Below are positions 1 through 9,360 of a stretch of 64,000 bases of DNA, piece after piece. Under the pieces are notes generated by a model, which searched no databases, was not told where the DNA came from, and was given only the letters and a program-made list of their open reading frames with translations. The DNA comes from Pedobacter sp014947265. Its GTDB lineage: Bacteria > Bacteroidota > Bacteroidia > Sphingobacteriales > Sphingobacteriaceae. Location: assembly GCF_014947265.1 (NCBI RefSeq), contig NZ_JADCNK010000016.1:1-64000 (forward strand). Reading direction: 5' to 3'. Numbering within the stretch: the stretch's first letter is position 1; each line of letters begins with the position of its first letter. A program made the translations under genes and the position numbers.

Positions 1-30
1 TGGGTTTGCTCGAAATGATGCGCGGAGACC

Positions 31-1218
31 TTAATAATACTGTATAATGGAAGCCTTCAAAATTACGTTTTCTCCATTTGCAATCTTTGTAAAAATCAAA
101 AATTGTTCCTGATCTGACTTGATTTTATATTTCTTAATCAAATCCTCAGGCTTTGCCGGATAGTTCCGGACAATTACATTCCCTTTTAAATTTGTCTCCT
201 TTTTCAGTTCTCCCGTGTTTAATATGGCCTCGATTTTAAATATACGTCCAGGAAAATCTGTTTTGATTACATCAGCAGTAAATAACTGCGTTTGATTATA
301 TAGTTTTAAAAGATTGTAAGTTGTGCCAATTAAATTAAAAGCACCTGATTTTAATAAAGCAGCATCGGGTTCATATAAGTAATCATCGATATTTAAGCTT
401 TCTGCAAATTGTGCTGAACCATTTGAAGATGATCTGTGAAAGGAAAAATATTTTTCAATTCCATTATTTAAAGTCACAGCTATAATTTTCGTGTCTTCGC
501 TGTAATTTTTATCAATTACCCATAAAAGTTCTTTACACTCGTTTTTTATACTTACAATGTGTATTTCACTCACCTGGCTCAATTCGGCTAATCCAGCTGA
601 AATATCAAGCAATGGAGCTGTTTTAATGATTATTCTTGAAGACTTTTCTAATAATATATCCAGATTGCCTGCAATATCTGGGGTACAATCTTTTAACATA
701 AAAACTTTGCCCTTTTCGGCTCTTCGGGCTGGATCTACATAGATCGTATCAAAAGTAGTATCACTATTTTTAATGTACGCAATGCCATCTACTGCTTTAA
801 ATTCGATATTGGTTGCATGTAAGGCCTGTGCATTATGCTGGGCTATGGCAGATAGTTCGAAATTGATTTCGCAATGTGTAACTGTTTTTACCTTTTGCGA
901 AAAGTAATAACTGTCAATTCCGAAGCCTCCGGTAATATCAATCAATGTATCACCTTTAGCAAGCTTTGATTTGTAATTTGCTGTAATTTCTGAAGAAGTT
1001 TGTTCGATAGACAATACGGGCGGATAATAAATATTTTCTGTATGGAACCAGGTTGGTAATTTCTTCTCCGATTTCTTTTTTGCGGTAATCTGTGTAGCTA
1101 ATTCTGCCGAAGTGATACCTTCGAAAGGACTTTTAGCCAGAGCAATCTGATTGACATCAGCATTTAAGTTGGCGCTGATATAATCTTGTACGGCTTTGGC
1201 TAAAAGTTTATTGTTCAT
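31..1218 (-). CDS. Class I SAM methyltransferase, PG_1098 / THUMP-like family
   Basis: Predicted cytosolic SAM-dependent methyltransferase of 395 residues. The central Rossmann domain shows a SAM-binding motif I (LIDITGGFGID, near residue 92) and a downstream VDPARR motif (near 160). The N-terminal region and the C-terminal third (ferredoxin-like and THUMP-like parts) match the architecture known from Bacteroidota PG_1098-type proteins, usually annotated as THUMP-like domain methyltransferases. The substrate is probably RNA, but that is inference from the THUMP-like part. It is the last gene of a leftward run (yggS, GNAT, aspartokinase, this gene), 71 bases after the aspartokinase stop, so it may have its own promoter. 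Family assignment is fairly secure; substrate is unknown. Confidence 0.8.
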   Translation of the reverse strand: MNNKLLAKAVQDYISANLNADVNQIALAKSPFEGITSAELATQITAKKKSEKKLPTWFHTENIYYPPVLSIEQTSSEITANYKSKLAKGDTLIDITGGFGIDSYYFSQKVKTVTHCEINFELSAIAQHNAQALHATNIEFKAVDGIAYIKNSDTTFDTIYVDPARRAEKGKVFMLKDCTPDIAGNLDILLEKSSRIIIKTAPLLDISAGLAELSQVSEIHIVSIKNECKELLWVIDKNYSEDTKIIAVTLNNGIEKYFSFHRSSSNGSAQFAESLNIDDYLYEPDAALLKSGAFNLIGTTYNLLKLYNQTQLFTADVIKTDFPGRIFKIEAILNTGELKKETNLKGNVIVRNYPAKPEDLIKKYKIKSDQEQFLIFTKIANGENVILKASIIQYY

Positions 1219-1289
1219 GTTAGGATAGTATCAGGTATTAGGTAGCGAGTATCAAGACGGAATCATATCTTCTCACCTCGGACTTTCTG

Positions 1290-2552
1290 CTATTTATTTT
1301 TCATCACCATCTGACAGGTGTGCCGGCTCTTCACCTCTAATAAAATATCTTTATCAACTGTTACACGATCGATGGTTTGCTGGTTGTAATAACGGATGGT
1401 AACCAGTTCCAGGCCTTTATTATATTTTACGGTAAATTCTTCCGAAAGGTCTTTAATCAGTTTTTCAATCTGGACAGGATGATCATCAACACTTACCGAA
1501 AAGCTGATCGCAGAGTTAAGCATGGTATTGATTTTGATCCTGTGTGTATGGAAAAGTTCAAAAATATTGCTCAGATTTTCTTCAATAATAAACGAATAGT
1601 CTTTTGGGAAAATAGAAATCAGTGCCTGGTTTATCTTAAAAATAAAAGAGGGGATAGGTAAGGGGTTATTATCTTTGGTAATTGCTGTTCCAGAGCCTTC
1701 TGGCTGAATAAATGACCTTACAAAAAGCGGAATCCCTTTGTTTTGAAGTGGTTTTATAGTTTTTGGGTGGATTACCGTTGCACCGTAATAAGTAAGCTCA
1801 ATGGCATCATGGTAAGAAAGTTGAGCAATTTTTTCTGTCTCATCAAACCATTTTGGATCTGCATTTAATACCCCGGGAACGTCTTTCCAGATCGTTAAAG
1901 CCGCTGCATCGAGACAGGAAGCAAATATGGCTGCCGAATAATCAGAACCTTCTCTACCTAATGTTGTGGTGTAATTTTCGCTCGTTCCGCCTATAAATCC
2001 TTGTGTTACAATAATATTTTCGACTAATAACGGCAATAAGTCTTTTTGGATAATCTGGTTGGTTTTTGACCAGTCTACTTTTCCTTCTTTATAAGTATTA
2101 TCAGTCTGGATGTAGTTGCGTGCATCTGCCCAAAGGGTTTTATTGCCCGTTTCATTTAACCAGGCTGCCACAATTTTAGTAGAAACGACCTCACCGATGG
2201 ATACAATCTGATCATAAATATAATCAGGATTGTTATCTGGTTCATCCTCAATCAACCAATCGATTTCTACAAAGGTATTAGCCACATCATCATAAACAGG
2301 ATGGTGTTTCCCCTGAAATAGTTCGTCTATGATGCTAAAATGGAAATGTTTAATTTCTTCAAAAATTGCATGTGCCTCATCATTTTGTGAGAGGAAAGCA
2401 CGGGTTAGGTCTTCCAATCTGTTGGTAATTTTGCCCATAGCAGAAATTACGATCAGCAGATTCCCTTTTTTATAATCGCGAACGATATTGGCCAGATTTT
2501 TAACACCTGCCGCATCTTTTACCGAGGCACCTCCAAATTTAAAAATATCCAT
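1290..2552 (-). CDS. lysC: Aspartate kinase
   Basis: Phosphorylates L-aspartate, the first step toward lysine, threonine, methionine and diaminopimelate. The 420-residue protein begins with the kinase signature KFGGASV (residues 5-11) and has the GREGSDYSA substrate/ATP motif near residue 200, followed by a C-terminal ACT-type regulatory region (about 300-420). There is no homoserine dehydrogenase domain, so this is the monofunctional type. The start lies one base after the stop of the acetyltransferase gene, which implies cotranscription and probably translational coupling. Allosteric control through the ACT region is expected from the family. Confidence 0.92.
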   Translation of the reverse strand: MDIFKFGGASVKDAAGVKNLANIVRDYKKGNLLIVISAMGKITNRLEDLTRAFLSQNDEAHAIFEEIKHFHFSIIDELFQGKHHPVYDDVANTFVEIDWLIEDEPDNNPDYIYDQIVSIGEVVSTKIVAAWLNETGNKTLWADARNYIQTDNTYKEGKVDWSKTNQIIQKDLLPLLVENIIVTQGFIGGTSENYTTTLGREGSDYSAAIFASCLDAAALTIWKDVPGVLNADPKWFDETEKIAQLSYHDAIELTYYGATVIHPKTIKPLQNKGIPLFVRSFIQPEGSGTAITKDNNPLPIPSFIFKINQALISIFPKDYSFIIEENLSNIFELFHTHRIKINTMLNSAISFSVSVDDHPVQIEKLIKDLSEEFTVKYNKGLELVTIRYYNQQTIDRVTVDKDILLEVKSRHTCQMVMKNK

Positions 2553-2553
2553 A

Positions 2554-3021
2554 TTAAAATGCCTTGATCTGTTCTTTAGAGAAAGCCGCGTTTAACCAAC
2601 CACTTTCCAAATTTGCTTTATATTTATTGTAGAAGTTGATTGCTAGTTCGTTCCAGTCTAATACTTGCCAAACCATGCCACTGTAGTTGCCATTTTTAGC
2701 CTCCTCTATTACTTTTTCGAACAATACTTTACCCAAGCCTTTTCCTCTAAATTCTTCTGTTACAATAAAATCTTCGAGGTATAATCTGCAGCCTTTCCAG
2801 GTGGAGTAGCGAGTATAGTATAATGCAAAACCTACAATCGTATCATTTACTTCGGCTACGTAAGCTTTCCATACAGGATTTTTACCAAAACCAGCATCAA
2901 TAAAATGCTCCAGACTAACCGTTACTTCTTCAGGAGCCCGCTCATAAACAGCCAGCTCATTAATCAGTTCCAATATTCTTGGACAATCTTCCGCAGTTGC
3001 AAATCTGATATTGAAATCCAT
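2554..3021 (-). CDS. GNAT-family N-acetyltransferase
   Basis: Single-domain acetyl-CoA-dependent acetyltransferase of 155 residues. The acetyl-CoA pyrophosphate loop is visible as EEFRGKGLGKVLF, and the sequence resembles the diamine (spermidine/spermine-type) branch, with a YLEDFIV strand just before that loop. The substrate cannot be told from sequence; an amine or a thialysine-like compound is plausible. The chosen start (ATG at 3021) follows the yggS stop by one base (TAATATG); an upstream in-frame ATG at 3042 would overlap yggS by 20 bases and is less attractive. Part of the yggS to lysC operon. Confidence 0.82.
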   Translation of the reverse strand: MDFNIRFATAEDCPRILELINELAVYERAPEEVTVSLEHFIDAGFGKNPVWKAYVAEVNDTIVGFALYYTRYSTWKGCRLYLEDFIVTEEFRGKGLGKVLFEKVIEEAKNGNYSGMVWQVLDWNELAINFYNKYKANLESGWLNAAFSKEQIKAF

Positions 3022-3022
3022 A

Positions 3023-3724
3023 TTAGTTGGCTGAAATATCATTCTTGAAATGTTTGATTATCCTTTTTCCGAAAATACTGCTGCCAATGCGGACCATGGT
3101 ACTGCCTTCCGCGATCGCGATTTTATAGTCGGCACTCATTCCGGTCGATATTTCTTTAAAAGAATCCTCTTTACGGAAGAAACTCACTTTTATGCCGTCA
3201 AAAAACACTTTTAACTCATGAAATTCGATCGTAATCTGCTTTTCATTCTTTGTATTGGTGGCAATTGCCATTAATCCGACAATACGAACGTTTTTTAATT
3301 CAGCAAACGCTGCATCACGCAAAAGTTCAATTACTTCATCAAAGCCGAGTCCAAATTTAGTGTCTTCATCAGCAATGTAAACCTGTAATAAACAATCGAT
3401 TATGCGTTTGTTTTTTTTCGCTTGCTTATCTATTTCCTGCAGTAGTTTCAAACTGTCTACTCCATGTATCAGTTTTACAAAAGGCGCAATGTATTTTACT
3501 TTATTGGTCTGTAAGTGGCCAATCAGGTGCCATTCGATATCTTTAGGGAGTTGCGCTTCTTTATCAACCATTTCCTGTACATGGTTTTCTCCAAAAATGC
3601 GCTGTCCGGCATGGTATGCTTCTAAAATTGATTCTATTGGCTGTGTTTTTGAAACTGCAATCAGTTTTACTCCATCTGATTCAACTTCGCTTTTATATTG
3701 TTTAAGATTATCAGCTATGCTCAT
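3023..3724 (-). CDS. YggS-family PLP homeostasis protein
   Basis: Member of the YggS/PROSC (YBL036C) family: a single-domain fold-type III PLP-binding protein that buffers pyridoxal 5'-phosphate and has no confirmed enzymatic reaction. The 233 residues match the family length. The PLP-binding lysine is in LIAVSKTQP (near residue 26), and the GENHVQE and HLIGHLQTNK motifs follow. It heads a leftward operon and is divergent from a DUF4296 lipoprotein gene with about 70 bases between starts, so both promoters must be packed into that gap. Confidence 0.92.
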   Translation of the reverse strand: MSIADNLKQYKSEVESDGVKLIAVSKTQPIESILEAYHAGQRIFGENHVQEMVDKEAQLPKDIEWHLIGHLQTNKVKYIAPFVKLIHGVDSLKLLQEIDKQAKKNKRIIDCLLQVYIADEDTKFGLGFDEVIELLRDAAFAELKNVRIVGLMAIATNTKNEKQITIEFHELKVFFDGIKVSFFRKEDSFKEISTGMSADYKIAIAEGSTMVRIGSSIFGKRIIKHFKNDISAN

Positions 3725-3793
3725 TTATAACTATTTTTGGTAAAATTAATAACCTTGTCGCAATTTGGGCAAAAAATAATATTTAAATTAAGC

Positions 3794-4351
3794 ATGAAGA
3801 GATTAATATGGGTTTTAATGACAGCTATATTATGGTTTGGCTGTAAGCCTGGTATACCTGATGGCATTATTAAACCTGATAAGATGGAGAAGATTTTATA
3901 CGATATGCATATTGTTGATGGGTATCTTTCCAGCATTTATGTAGTAGATTCTGCGAAGAAGGTAGCCGCAGGTTATTATAAAGGGATTTATAAAAAATTT
4001 GGTACAGATTCTGTCCAATACAATAAAAGTTTACTCTGGTATAATACCAATCCGGTAGCGTTGGAGGCTATGTATAAAAACATTCAAAAAATGTTGACTA
4101 AGCAAAAAAAAGGAACGGAGCTAGCCGATTTAATGATTAGGAAAAAACAATTTAAAACTGATTCGTTGGTAATAGCAAAGAAATTTAAGGCCGATTCTCT
4201 TGCCATTAGAAAAAAAATGAAACCAGATTCTTTATCAAAGGTTAAAGCGGTGGCGGCAATTGCCAAAAAGAAAAAACAGGCCGATTCTCTTATCAATATA
4301 AAAAAAGCTGGAGTAGCGAGCGCAATGCCTGCACCAGCCGTAGTACAATAA
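3794..4351 (+). CDS. DUF4296 lipoprotein
   Basis: Predicted lipoprotein of 185 residues. The start at 3794 gives a short basic n-region, a hydrophobic stretch and a lipobox-like LWFGC; the upstream in-frame start at 3737 would bury the signal peptide. The DUF4296 region covers roughly residues 20-110 (KMEKILYDMHIVDGYLS motif). The C-terminal part is a low-complexity, lysine-rich repeat with recurring KADSL/KPDSL units. DUF4296 proteins are common in Bacteroidota envelopes and have no known function. The stop is separated from the mutS2 start by one base, so the pair is probably cotranscribed. Confidence 0.85.
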   Translation: MKRLIWVLMTAILWFGCKPGIPDGIIKPDKMEKILYDMHIVDGYLSSIYVVDSAKKVAAGYYKGIYKKFGTDSVQYNKSLLWYNTNPVALEAMYKNIQKMLTKQKKGTELADLMIRKKQFKTDSLVIAKKFKADSLAIRKKMKPDSLSKVKAVAAIAKKKKQADSLINIKKAGVASAMPAPAVVQ

Positions 4352-4352
4352 T

Positions 4353-6731
4353 ATGTTATATCCCGAAAATTGTTTAGAACGTTTAGGTTTTGTGGAAATC
4401 AGGCAACTGATCAGCAAGCATTGTTTGAGCCCCATGGGCCAAACGATGGTGGAAAAGATGCAAGTGATGAACCGTTTTGATCAGATTGATAAATTTTTAC
4501 GTCAAACAAACGAGTTTAAGAGTATCCTTCAAAATCAGGAACCCTTACAGATCAATACCTTTTTTGATATTAAATCGCTGGTTGAAAAAATCAGGGTTGA
4601 AGGCACTTATCTTTTAGAAGATGAGTGGTTTCAGGTATATACTTCATTGCAAACTGTCTTTTCTGTTCTCCGTTTCTTCGAAGAGCGCGCGGAAGTATAC
4701 CCAACATTGGAAGCTTTATTTGAGCACCTGCCGATCGAAAAAAACATCCTGCGAAAAATAGAAACCGTAATCGATGCCAAAGGAAAGATTAAACCCAATG
4801 CATCAAAAGAATTGCAGGAGATTACCTCCGCTATTTCGAAGGCGGAGCAAGATGTGCGTAAGCGGATGGATTCTATTTATAAACAGGCCATTGCTAATAA
4901 CTGGGTTGCTGATGGTAGCCTAACTATTCGTGATGGCAGGATGTGTATCCCGGTTCTGGCCGAGAATAAACGCAAACTTAAAGGTTTTGTGCACGACGAA
5001 TCGGCCACAGGGCAAACGGTTTATATTGAGCCGGAAGAGGTTTTCACTTTAAATAATAAGTTACGCGATTTAGAATTTGATAAACGCCGCGAAATCATCA
5101 AGATTTTAATTGCGTTAACAGACGATCTTCGTCCGTATTCGCCATTATTGCTTTCTTACCATGGTTTCCTGACCAAGCTTGATTTTGTGCGTGCAAAAGC
5201 ATTATTTGCTTTAGATATTGAAGCGGAAATGCCTGGGTTATTAAAGGAACCGAAAACCAAACTGATTAATGCGAGGCATCCTTTATTATCAATTTCTTTT
5301 GCAGCCGAAAGAAAAACGGTTACACCATTAAATATCCATATCGATGCCGAAACGCGTATAGTTTTGGTCTCAGGGCCGAATGCTGGTGGTAAATCGGTTT
5401 GTATGAAAACGGTTGGCCTTTTGCAGATTATGTTACAGACAGGTTTGTTAATTCCCGTTGACGCCAATAGTGAGGTTGGTATTTTTGAAAATATTTTTGC
5501 AGATATCGGCGATGACCAATCGATAGAAAGTGATTTGAGTACTTACAGTGCGCACCTTAAAAAGATGCGTTATTTTGTAGAACACGCCTCGCCAAAAACA
5601 ATGGTATTGATTGATGAGTTTGGTACAGGTACTGATCCGCAGTTTGGCGGACCAATGGCTGAGGCTGTTCTTGAGGTGTTGAACAATAAAAAGGTGAGAG
5701 GTGTAATTACCACCCACTATTCTAATTTAAAACTGTTTGCAGGAAATACACCTGGATTGGAAAATGCATCGATGCTTTTTGATAATGCAAAGATGAAACC
5801 GCTTTACATTTTAGAAATGGGCAAACCTGGAAGTTCTTACGCTTTCGAAATTGCACAGAATATTGGCTTACCAAAAGAAGTGATCCAGCTGGCGAAAGAG
5901 AAAACAGGATCTAACCAGAACCGGGTTGATACAATGCTTGTGGATCTGGAAAGAGAGAAGAAAAATATTTATGATGCGAAAGTAAGTTTGGCCAATCAGC
6001 AGAATAAAGCCAAAAACCTGGTTGCGGAAAATGAAAAGCTAAAAACATTTTTAGAGGAAAATAAAAAAATCCTGATTAAGGAAGCGAAACAAGAGGCGCA
6101 AAACATCATTAAAAATGCCAATAAACTGGTAGAAAATACCATTGCCGAGATCAAGGAAAAACAGGCTGATAAGGAAGTAACCAAGGAACTCCGCCAAAAC
6201 CTGCAGCGCGAACTCGTTAAAAATACTGTACCAAAAGAGCGTCCTAAGCCAGTACCAGTAGTTGTAGGAGGTGAAATTGGAGTGGGGGATCTGGTTAAAT
6301 TTACAGATAGCGAAACCATCGGTCAGGTTTTAGAAATTAACCGCAATGAACTGGTTTTGGCTATTGGCGATTTACGTTCTACCGTTAAAAAGAGCCGGGT
6401 ACAAAAGGTGAGTAACCGGGAAGCTAAAAAAGTGGTTCAGAGCAGTGCCAATTCTTTTGCAGGGCGCATGAATGAGGCAGTCTCTGGCTTTAGGGCTGAA
6501 CTCGACCTTCGTGGGAAGCGAACAGAAGATGCCCTGTTCGAAGTAGAGAAATATTTAGACAAAGCTATTATGCTGGGTTTTCCATCTATTAAACTGATTC
6601 ATGGTAAAGGTGATGGGATTTTGAGAAAAATGATCAGGGAGTATTTACGGAAATATAGCCAGGTGAATAGAATGGAAGATGAGCATGCGGATAGAGGCGG
6701 AGACGGCATTACCTATGTGTATTTGAATTGA
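4353..6731 (+). CDS. mutS2: MutS2 ATPase with Smr nuclease domain
   Basis: MutS paralogue of 792 residues that lacks the mismatch-recognition domains of MutS1. The MutS core and clamp occupy residues 1-330, the ABC-type ATPase domain has Walker A GPNAGGKS (near 341-348), Walker B with VLIDEFGTGTDP (near 420), and the switch TTHYSNLK. A long coiled-coil follows (about 520-620), and the C-terminal Smr domain (about 712-792) shows ELDLRGKR and HGKGDGILR. In other bacteria MutS2 acts in recombination control or in rescue of collided ribosomes; which applies here is not visible. One base downstream of the DUF4296 gene. Confidence 0.95.
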   Translation: MLYPENCLERLGFVEIRQLISKHCLSPMGQTMVEKMQVMNRFDQIDKFLRQTNEFKSILQNQEPLQINTFFDIKSLVEKIRVEGTYLLEDEWFQVYTSLQTVFSVLRFFEERAEVYPTLEALFEHLPIEKNILRKIETVIDAKGKIKPNASKELQEITSAISKAEQDVRKRMDSIYKQAIANNWVADGSLTIRDGRMCIPVLAENKRKLKGFVHDESATGQTVYIEPEEVFTLNNKLRDLEFDKRREIIKILIALTDDLRPYSPLLLSYHGFLTKLDFVRAKALFALDIEAEMPGLLKEPKTKLINARHPLLSISFAAERKTVTPLNIHIDAETRIVLVSGPNAGGKSVCMKTVGLLQIMLQTGLLIPVDANSEVGIFENIFADIGDDQSIESDLSTYSAHLKKMRYFVEHASPKTMVLIDEFGTGTDPQFGGPMAEAVLEVLNNKKVRGVITTHYSNLKLFAGNTPGLENASMLFDNAKMKPLYILEMGKPGSSYAFEIAQNIGLPKEVIQLAKEKTGSNQNRVDTMLVDLEREKKNIYDAKVSLANQQNKAKNLVAENEKLKTFLEENKKILIKEAKQEAQNIIKNANKLVENTIAEIKEKQADKEVTKELRQNLQRELVKNTVPKERPKPVPVVVGGEIGVGDLVKFTDSETIGQVLEINRNELVLAIGDLRSTVKKSRVQKVSNREAKKVVQSSANSFAGRMNEAVSGFRAELDLRGKRTEDALFEVEKYLDKAIMLGFPSIKLIHGKGDGILRKMIREYLRKYSQVNRMEDEHADRGGDGITYVYLN

Positions 6732-7211
6732 TTCGGATGGGTATTGTAAGATGTAAAATGGATGATGGAGATTTTTGACTTTCATTCGCCTATTCCGTCA
6801 TTGCGAGGCACGAAGCAATCTTACCGCTATGGGGGATGGCGAACGTTTTAACATTGCTTCTTCGTTTCTTCTCTCAATGACGACTATTCTTATTTGCGAT
6901 AAAATCGCAAAATTATTTAAGCGCTCCTTTCTAAGGAGCGCAAGTAGATAAACCTTCATTTCCAACTTGATTGGAAATTTTAACGCCATATAATACTTGA
7001 GTCTAAGCTCCTGTCTGCGCAAGAATGATGGTAAGGGTGAAATATTCGTGTAATCGTCATTTCGACCGCAGTGGAGAAATCTTTGAATATGATGTTAAGC
7101 ACCTTTTAAAGATTTCTCGGCTGCGCTGTGCTTCGCCCGAAATGACGTCTGCCCAATAAAATAATAAAACTTTTATAGTCGTAACTATGTTATTTTTAAA
7201 ATGTTACGGTT
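6732..7211. repeat. Intergenic REP-like palindromic elements
   Basis: No gene is supported here. The spacer is packed with imperfect palindromes: a GTCATTGCGAGGCACGAAGC-type element (about 6798-6885), a short stem (cgctcctttct / aaggagcg, about 6921-6940), and a roughly 90-base hairpin (7056-7147) whose arms begin GTCATTTCGACC and end CGAAATGACG with AAATCTTT/AAAGATTT inside. Similar sequences recur at 10061-10150, 43919-44480 and 46070-46450, so these are dispersed repeats. The short open frame on the minus strand (6798-7022) is repeat-derived. Confidence 0.6.
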
Positions 7212-8306
7212 ATGAAAAAAATCTTACTCTGCCTTTTTGTGGTATTGTTTGCCACAACTTGCAAAAAGAATGATGACGATAGTAATGGAGACCCAGGTAC
7301 CTTACCAGATGTAGAATTAAAATCAACAGTTGTTGTTTCTGGATTAACTTTACCATGGGAAATGGTTTACGGACCCGATAATTTCATCTGGTTTACTGAA
7401 AAAGCAGGGAAAATCAGCCGTTTGAATCCTTCTACAGGTCAAGTTACACCTTTACTAACCATTTCAGAAGTACGTACCAATGGAGAAGGTGGCTTATTGG
7501 GCATGGCCTTACATCCTGATTTCACTACTAATCCTTATGTTTATGTGGTTTATGGATATGGTAGCACTTATAAGGCTAAAGTGGTCCGTTATACTTATGG
7601 CGGAGGTAATTTAACCAATCCATTAGTTTTACTCGATCAGATTCCAGCTGGCTCCATACACAATGGCTCACGCTTATTGATCAGCGGTGGTAAATTGTTT
7701 ATCAGTACAGGTGATGCATCCGATACAGCCAATCCTCAAAATATAAATTCATTGGCTGGCAAAATTTTAAGGATCAATTTAGATGGTTCTATTCCTACAG
7801 ATAATCCTTACCCAAATAATCCTGTTTGGAGTTTGGGACATCGTAATGCGCAGGGATTGGTTCAGGTGGTGGGCAACAAAATATTTTCCTCTGAACATGG
7901 ACCGGATTCTGATGATGAAATAAATATTATCGAAAAAGGAAGGAATTATGGATGGCCGAACATCAAGGGTTTTTGTAACGAAAGTGGAGAACAGTCGTTC
8001 TGCAGTTTGAACAATGTGGCAGAGCCATTAATCAACTGGACACCTACCATTGCACCAAGCGGTTTAGCATATTACAACAATGATTATATTCCGCAGTTTA
8101 AAAATTCGTTGTTGTTAGCGGTGTTAAAAGGCACGAAACTGATGCAGTTAAAATTAGATGATGCACAAACAAAAATTACGGCTACTAAAGATTTTTATGT
8201 TAATACGTATGGAAGAATACGAGCTGTTTGCCAATCACCGGAAGGAAAAATCTATCTATGTACCAGTAATGGAAATGATGATAAAATTATTGAAATTGCG
8301 AAATAA
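7212..8306 (+). CDS. PQQ-dependent sugar dehydrogenase-like lipoprotein
   Basis: Predicted surface or periplasmic lipoprotein of 364 residues with a signal peptide ending in a lipobox (FATTC, Cys17). The rest is a beta-propeller of the glucose/sorbosone dehydrogenase family: GLTLPWEMVYGPD, the GGLLGMALHPDF strand, the active-site-like HNGSRL (near residue 150), and GHRNAQGL are characteristic. Relatives oxidise aldose sugars with pyrroloquinoline quinone; many Bacteroidota members have unproven substrates, and no PQQ synthesis genes are visible in this window. Monocistronic, convergent with the small cysteine-rich gene at 8309 with a two-base gap. Confidence 0.85.
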   Translation: MKKILLCLFVVLFATTCKKNDDDSNGDPGTLPDVELKSTVVVSGLTLPWEMVYGPDNFIWFTEKAGKISRLNPSTGQVTPLLTISEVRTNGEGGLLGMALHPDFTTNPYVYVVYGYGSTYKAKVVRYTYGGGNLTNPLVLLDQIPAGSIHNGSRLLISGGKLFISTGDASDTANPQNINSLAGKILRINLDGSIPTDNPYPNNPVWSLGHRNAQGLVQVVGNKIFSSEHGPDSDDEINIIEKGRNYGWPNIKGFCNESGEQSFCSLNNVAEPLINWTPTIAPSGLAYYNNDYIPQFKNSLLLAVLKGTKLMQLKLDDAQTKITATKDFYVNTYGRIRAVCQSPEGKIYLCTSNGNDDKIIEIAK

Positions 8307-8308
8307 GC

Positions 8309-8473
8309 TTATTTAGTTTTATTACCCGGGCACTTTTTACAGCGTTTGCCCTTTTTAAATTTCTCACAACATTTTTTATGCTCAGCCGTGCAGCTAAAAA
8401 TAAATCCCATGCCCTTCTGGAATTCAGGGTCTGTAGGTAATATAAACAGGCTTTCTTCTCTCTCGTAAATCAT
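8309..8473 (-). CDS. Small cysteine/lysine-rich hypothetical protein
   Basis: Unrecognised protein of 54 residues if started at the ATG at 8473 (MIYEREES...); an in-frame ATG at 8515 gives 68 residues with an unconvincing extra N-terminus. The C-terminal half is basic and has five cysteines (FSCTAEHKKCCEKF, KRCKKCPG), a pattern that could bind a metal such as zinc. It ends two bases from the stop of the convergent sugar dehydrogenase. I recognise no named family; the compact composition and cysteine pattern suggest it is real rather than random. Confidence 0.5.
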   Translation of the reverse strand: MIYEREESLFILPTDPEFQKGMGFIFSCTAEHKKCCEKFKKGKRCKKCPGNKTK

Positions 8474-8601
8474 TGCAATACAAAGGTAGTGGTTATTTAG
8501 ATTAATTCCAATCAATTTATATTCCTGATAGATTTAAAAATTTAAATGCTGCATTTTTGAAGGCAATTTGTAATTTAGCGAACTAACCAAAAATTCATAA
8601 A

Positions 8602-9306
8602 ATGATAAATAAAGTGGTATCTGGAGCTGAAGAGGCGATCAAAGATATATCAGATGGTGCAACCCTAATGCTGGGTGGTTTCGGGCTTTGTGGTATTCCA
8701 GAAAATTGTATCAATGCTTTGGTGAGCAAACAGGTCAAAAATTTAACCTGCATTTCCAACAATGCTGGTGTTGATGATTTTGGTATCGGTTTAATGCTAA
8801 AACAACGTCAGGTTAAAAAAATGATTTCTTCTTACGTAGGTGAAAACGCTGAGTTTGAGAGGCAGTTGTTAAGCGGCGAACTGGAAGTAGACCTTATTCC
8901 TCAGGGTACTTTGGCTACCCGTTGTCTTGCAGCCGGATATGGTATGCCTGCAATTTTTACCCCTGCAGGTGTAGGAACTGAAGTAGCAGAAGGTAAAGAA
9001 GTACGTAATTTTGATGGTAAGGATTATTTGATGGAATACGCATTTGATGCTGATTTCGCTATTGTAAAAGCCTGGAAAGGCGATACCGCAGGAAATTTAA
9101 TCTTCAGGTCTACCAGCCGGAATTTTAATCCGGTAATGGCTATGGCAGGTAAAGTTACCATCGCTGAGGTGGAAGAGCTGGTGGAAGCTGGCGAATTAGA
9201 TCCGGATTATATTCATACCCCTGGTATTTATGTGCACCGCATTTTTCAGGGCAAAGACTACGAGAAAAGAATTGAGCAGCGCACGGTGAGGAAGTCTGAA
9301 GTATAA
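8602..9306 (+). CDS. scoA: 3-oxoacid CoA-transferase subunit A
   Basis: Alpha subunit of a succinyl-CoA:3-ketoacid (or acetate/acetoacetate) CoA-transferase, 234 residues as usual for the family. The N-terminal GGFGLCGIPENCI motif is the CoA-transferase family I signature, with GAEEAIKDISDGATLMLGGF leading into it. It works with the B subunit encoded 54 bases downstream, moving CoA between succinyl-CoA and acetoacetate in ketone-body or branched amino-acid breakdown. The thiolase at 50662 would be the logical next step but is far away. Exact CoA donor is not readable from sequence. Confidence 0.9.
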   Translation: MINKVVSGAEEAIKDISDGATLMLGGFGLCGIPENCINALVSKQVKNLTCISNNAGVDDFGIGLMLKQRQVKKMISSYVGENAEFERQLLSGELEVDLIPQGTLATRCLAAGYGMPAIFTPAGVGTEVAEGKEVRNFDGKDYLMEYAFDADFAIVKAWKGDTAGNLIFRSTSRNFNPVMAMAGKVTIAEVEELVEAGELDPDYIHTPGIYVHRIFQGKDYEKRIEQRTVRKSEV

Positions 9307-9360
9307 TAGCAGATTAGAACATTACTCATTCTATCAATCAAAATTCAAACATTTAAATTT

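Noticed and set aside
557..742. Open frame on the plus strand inside the methyltransferase gene
   Set aside because: Antisense shadow; codon pattern and family match belong to the minus-strand gene.
6798..7022. 74-codon minus-strand frame
   Set aside because: Composed of REP-like repeats; no family look and repeated elsewhere in intergenic regions.
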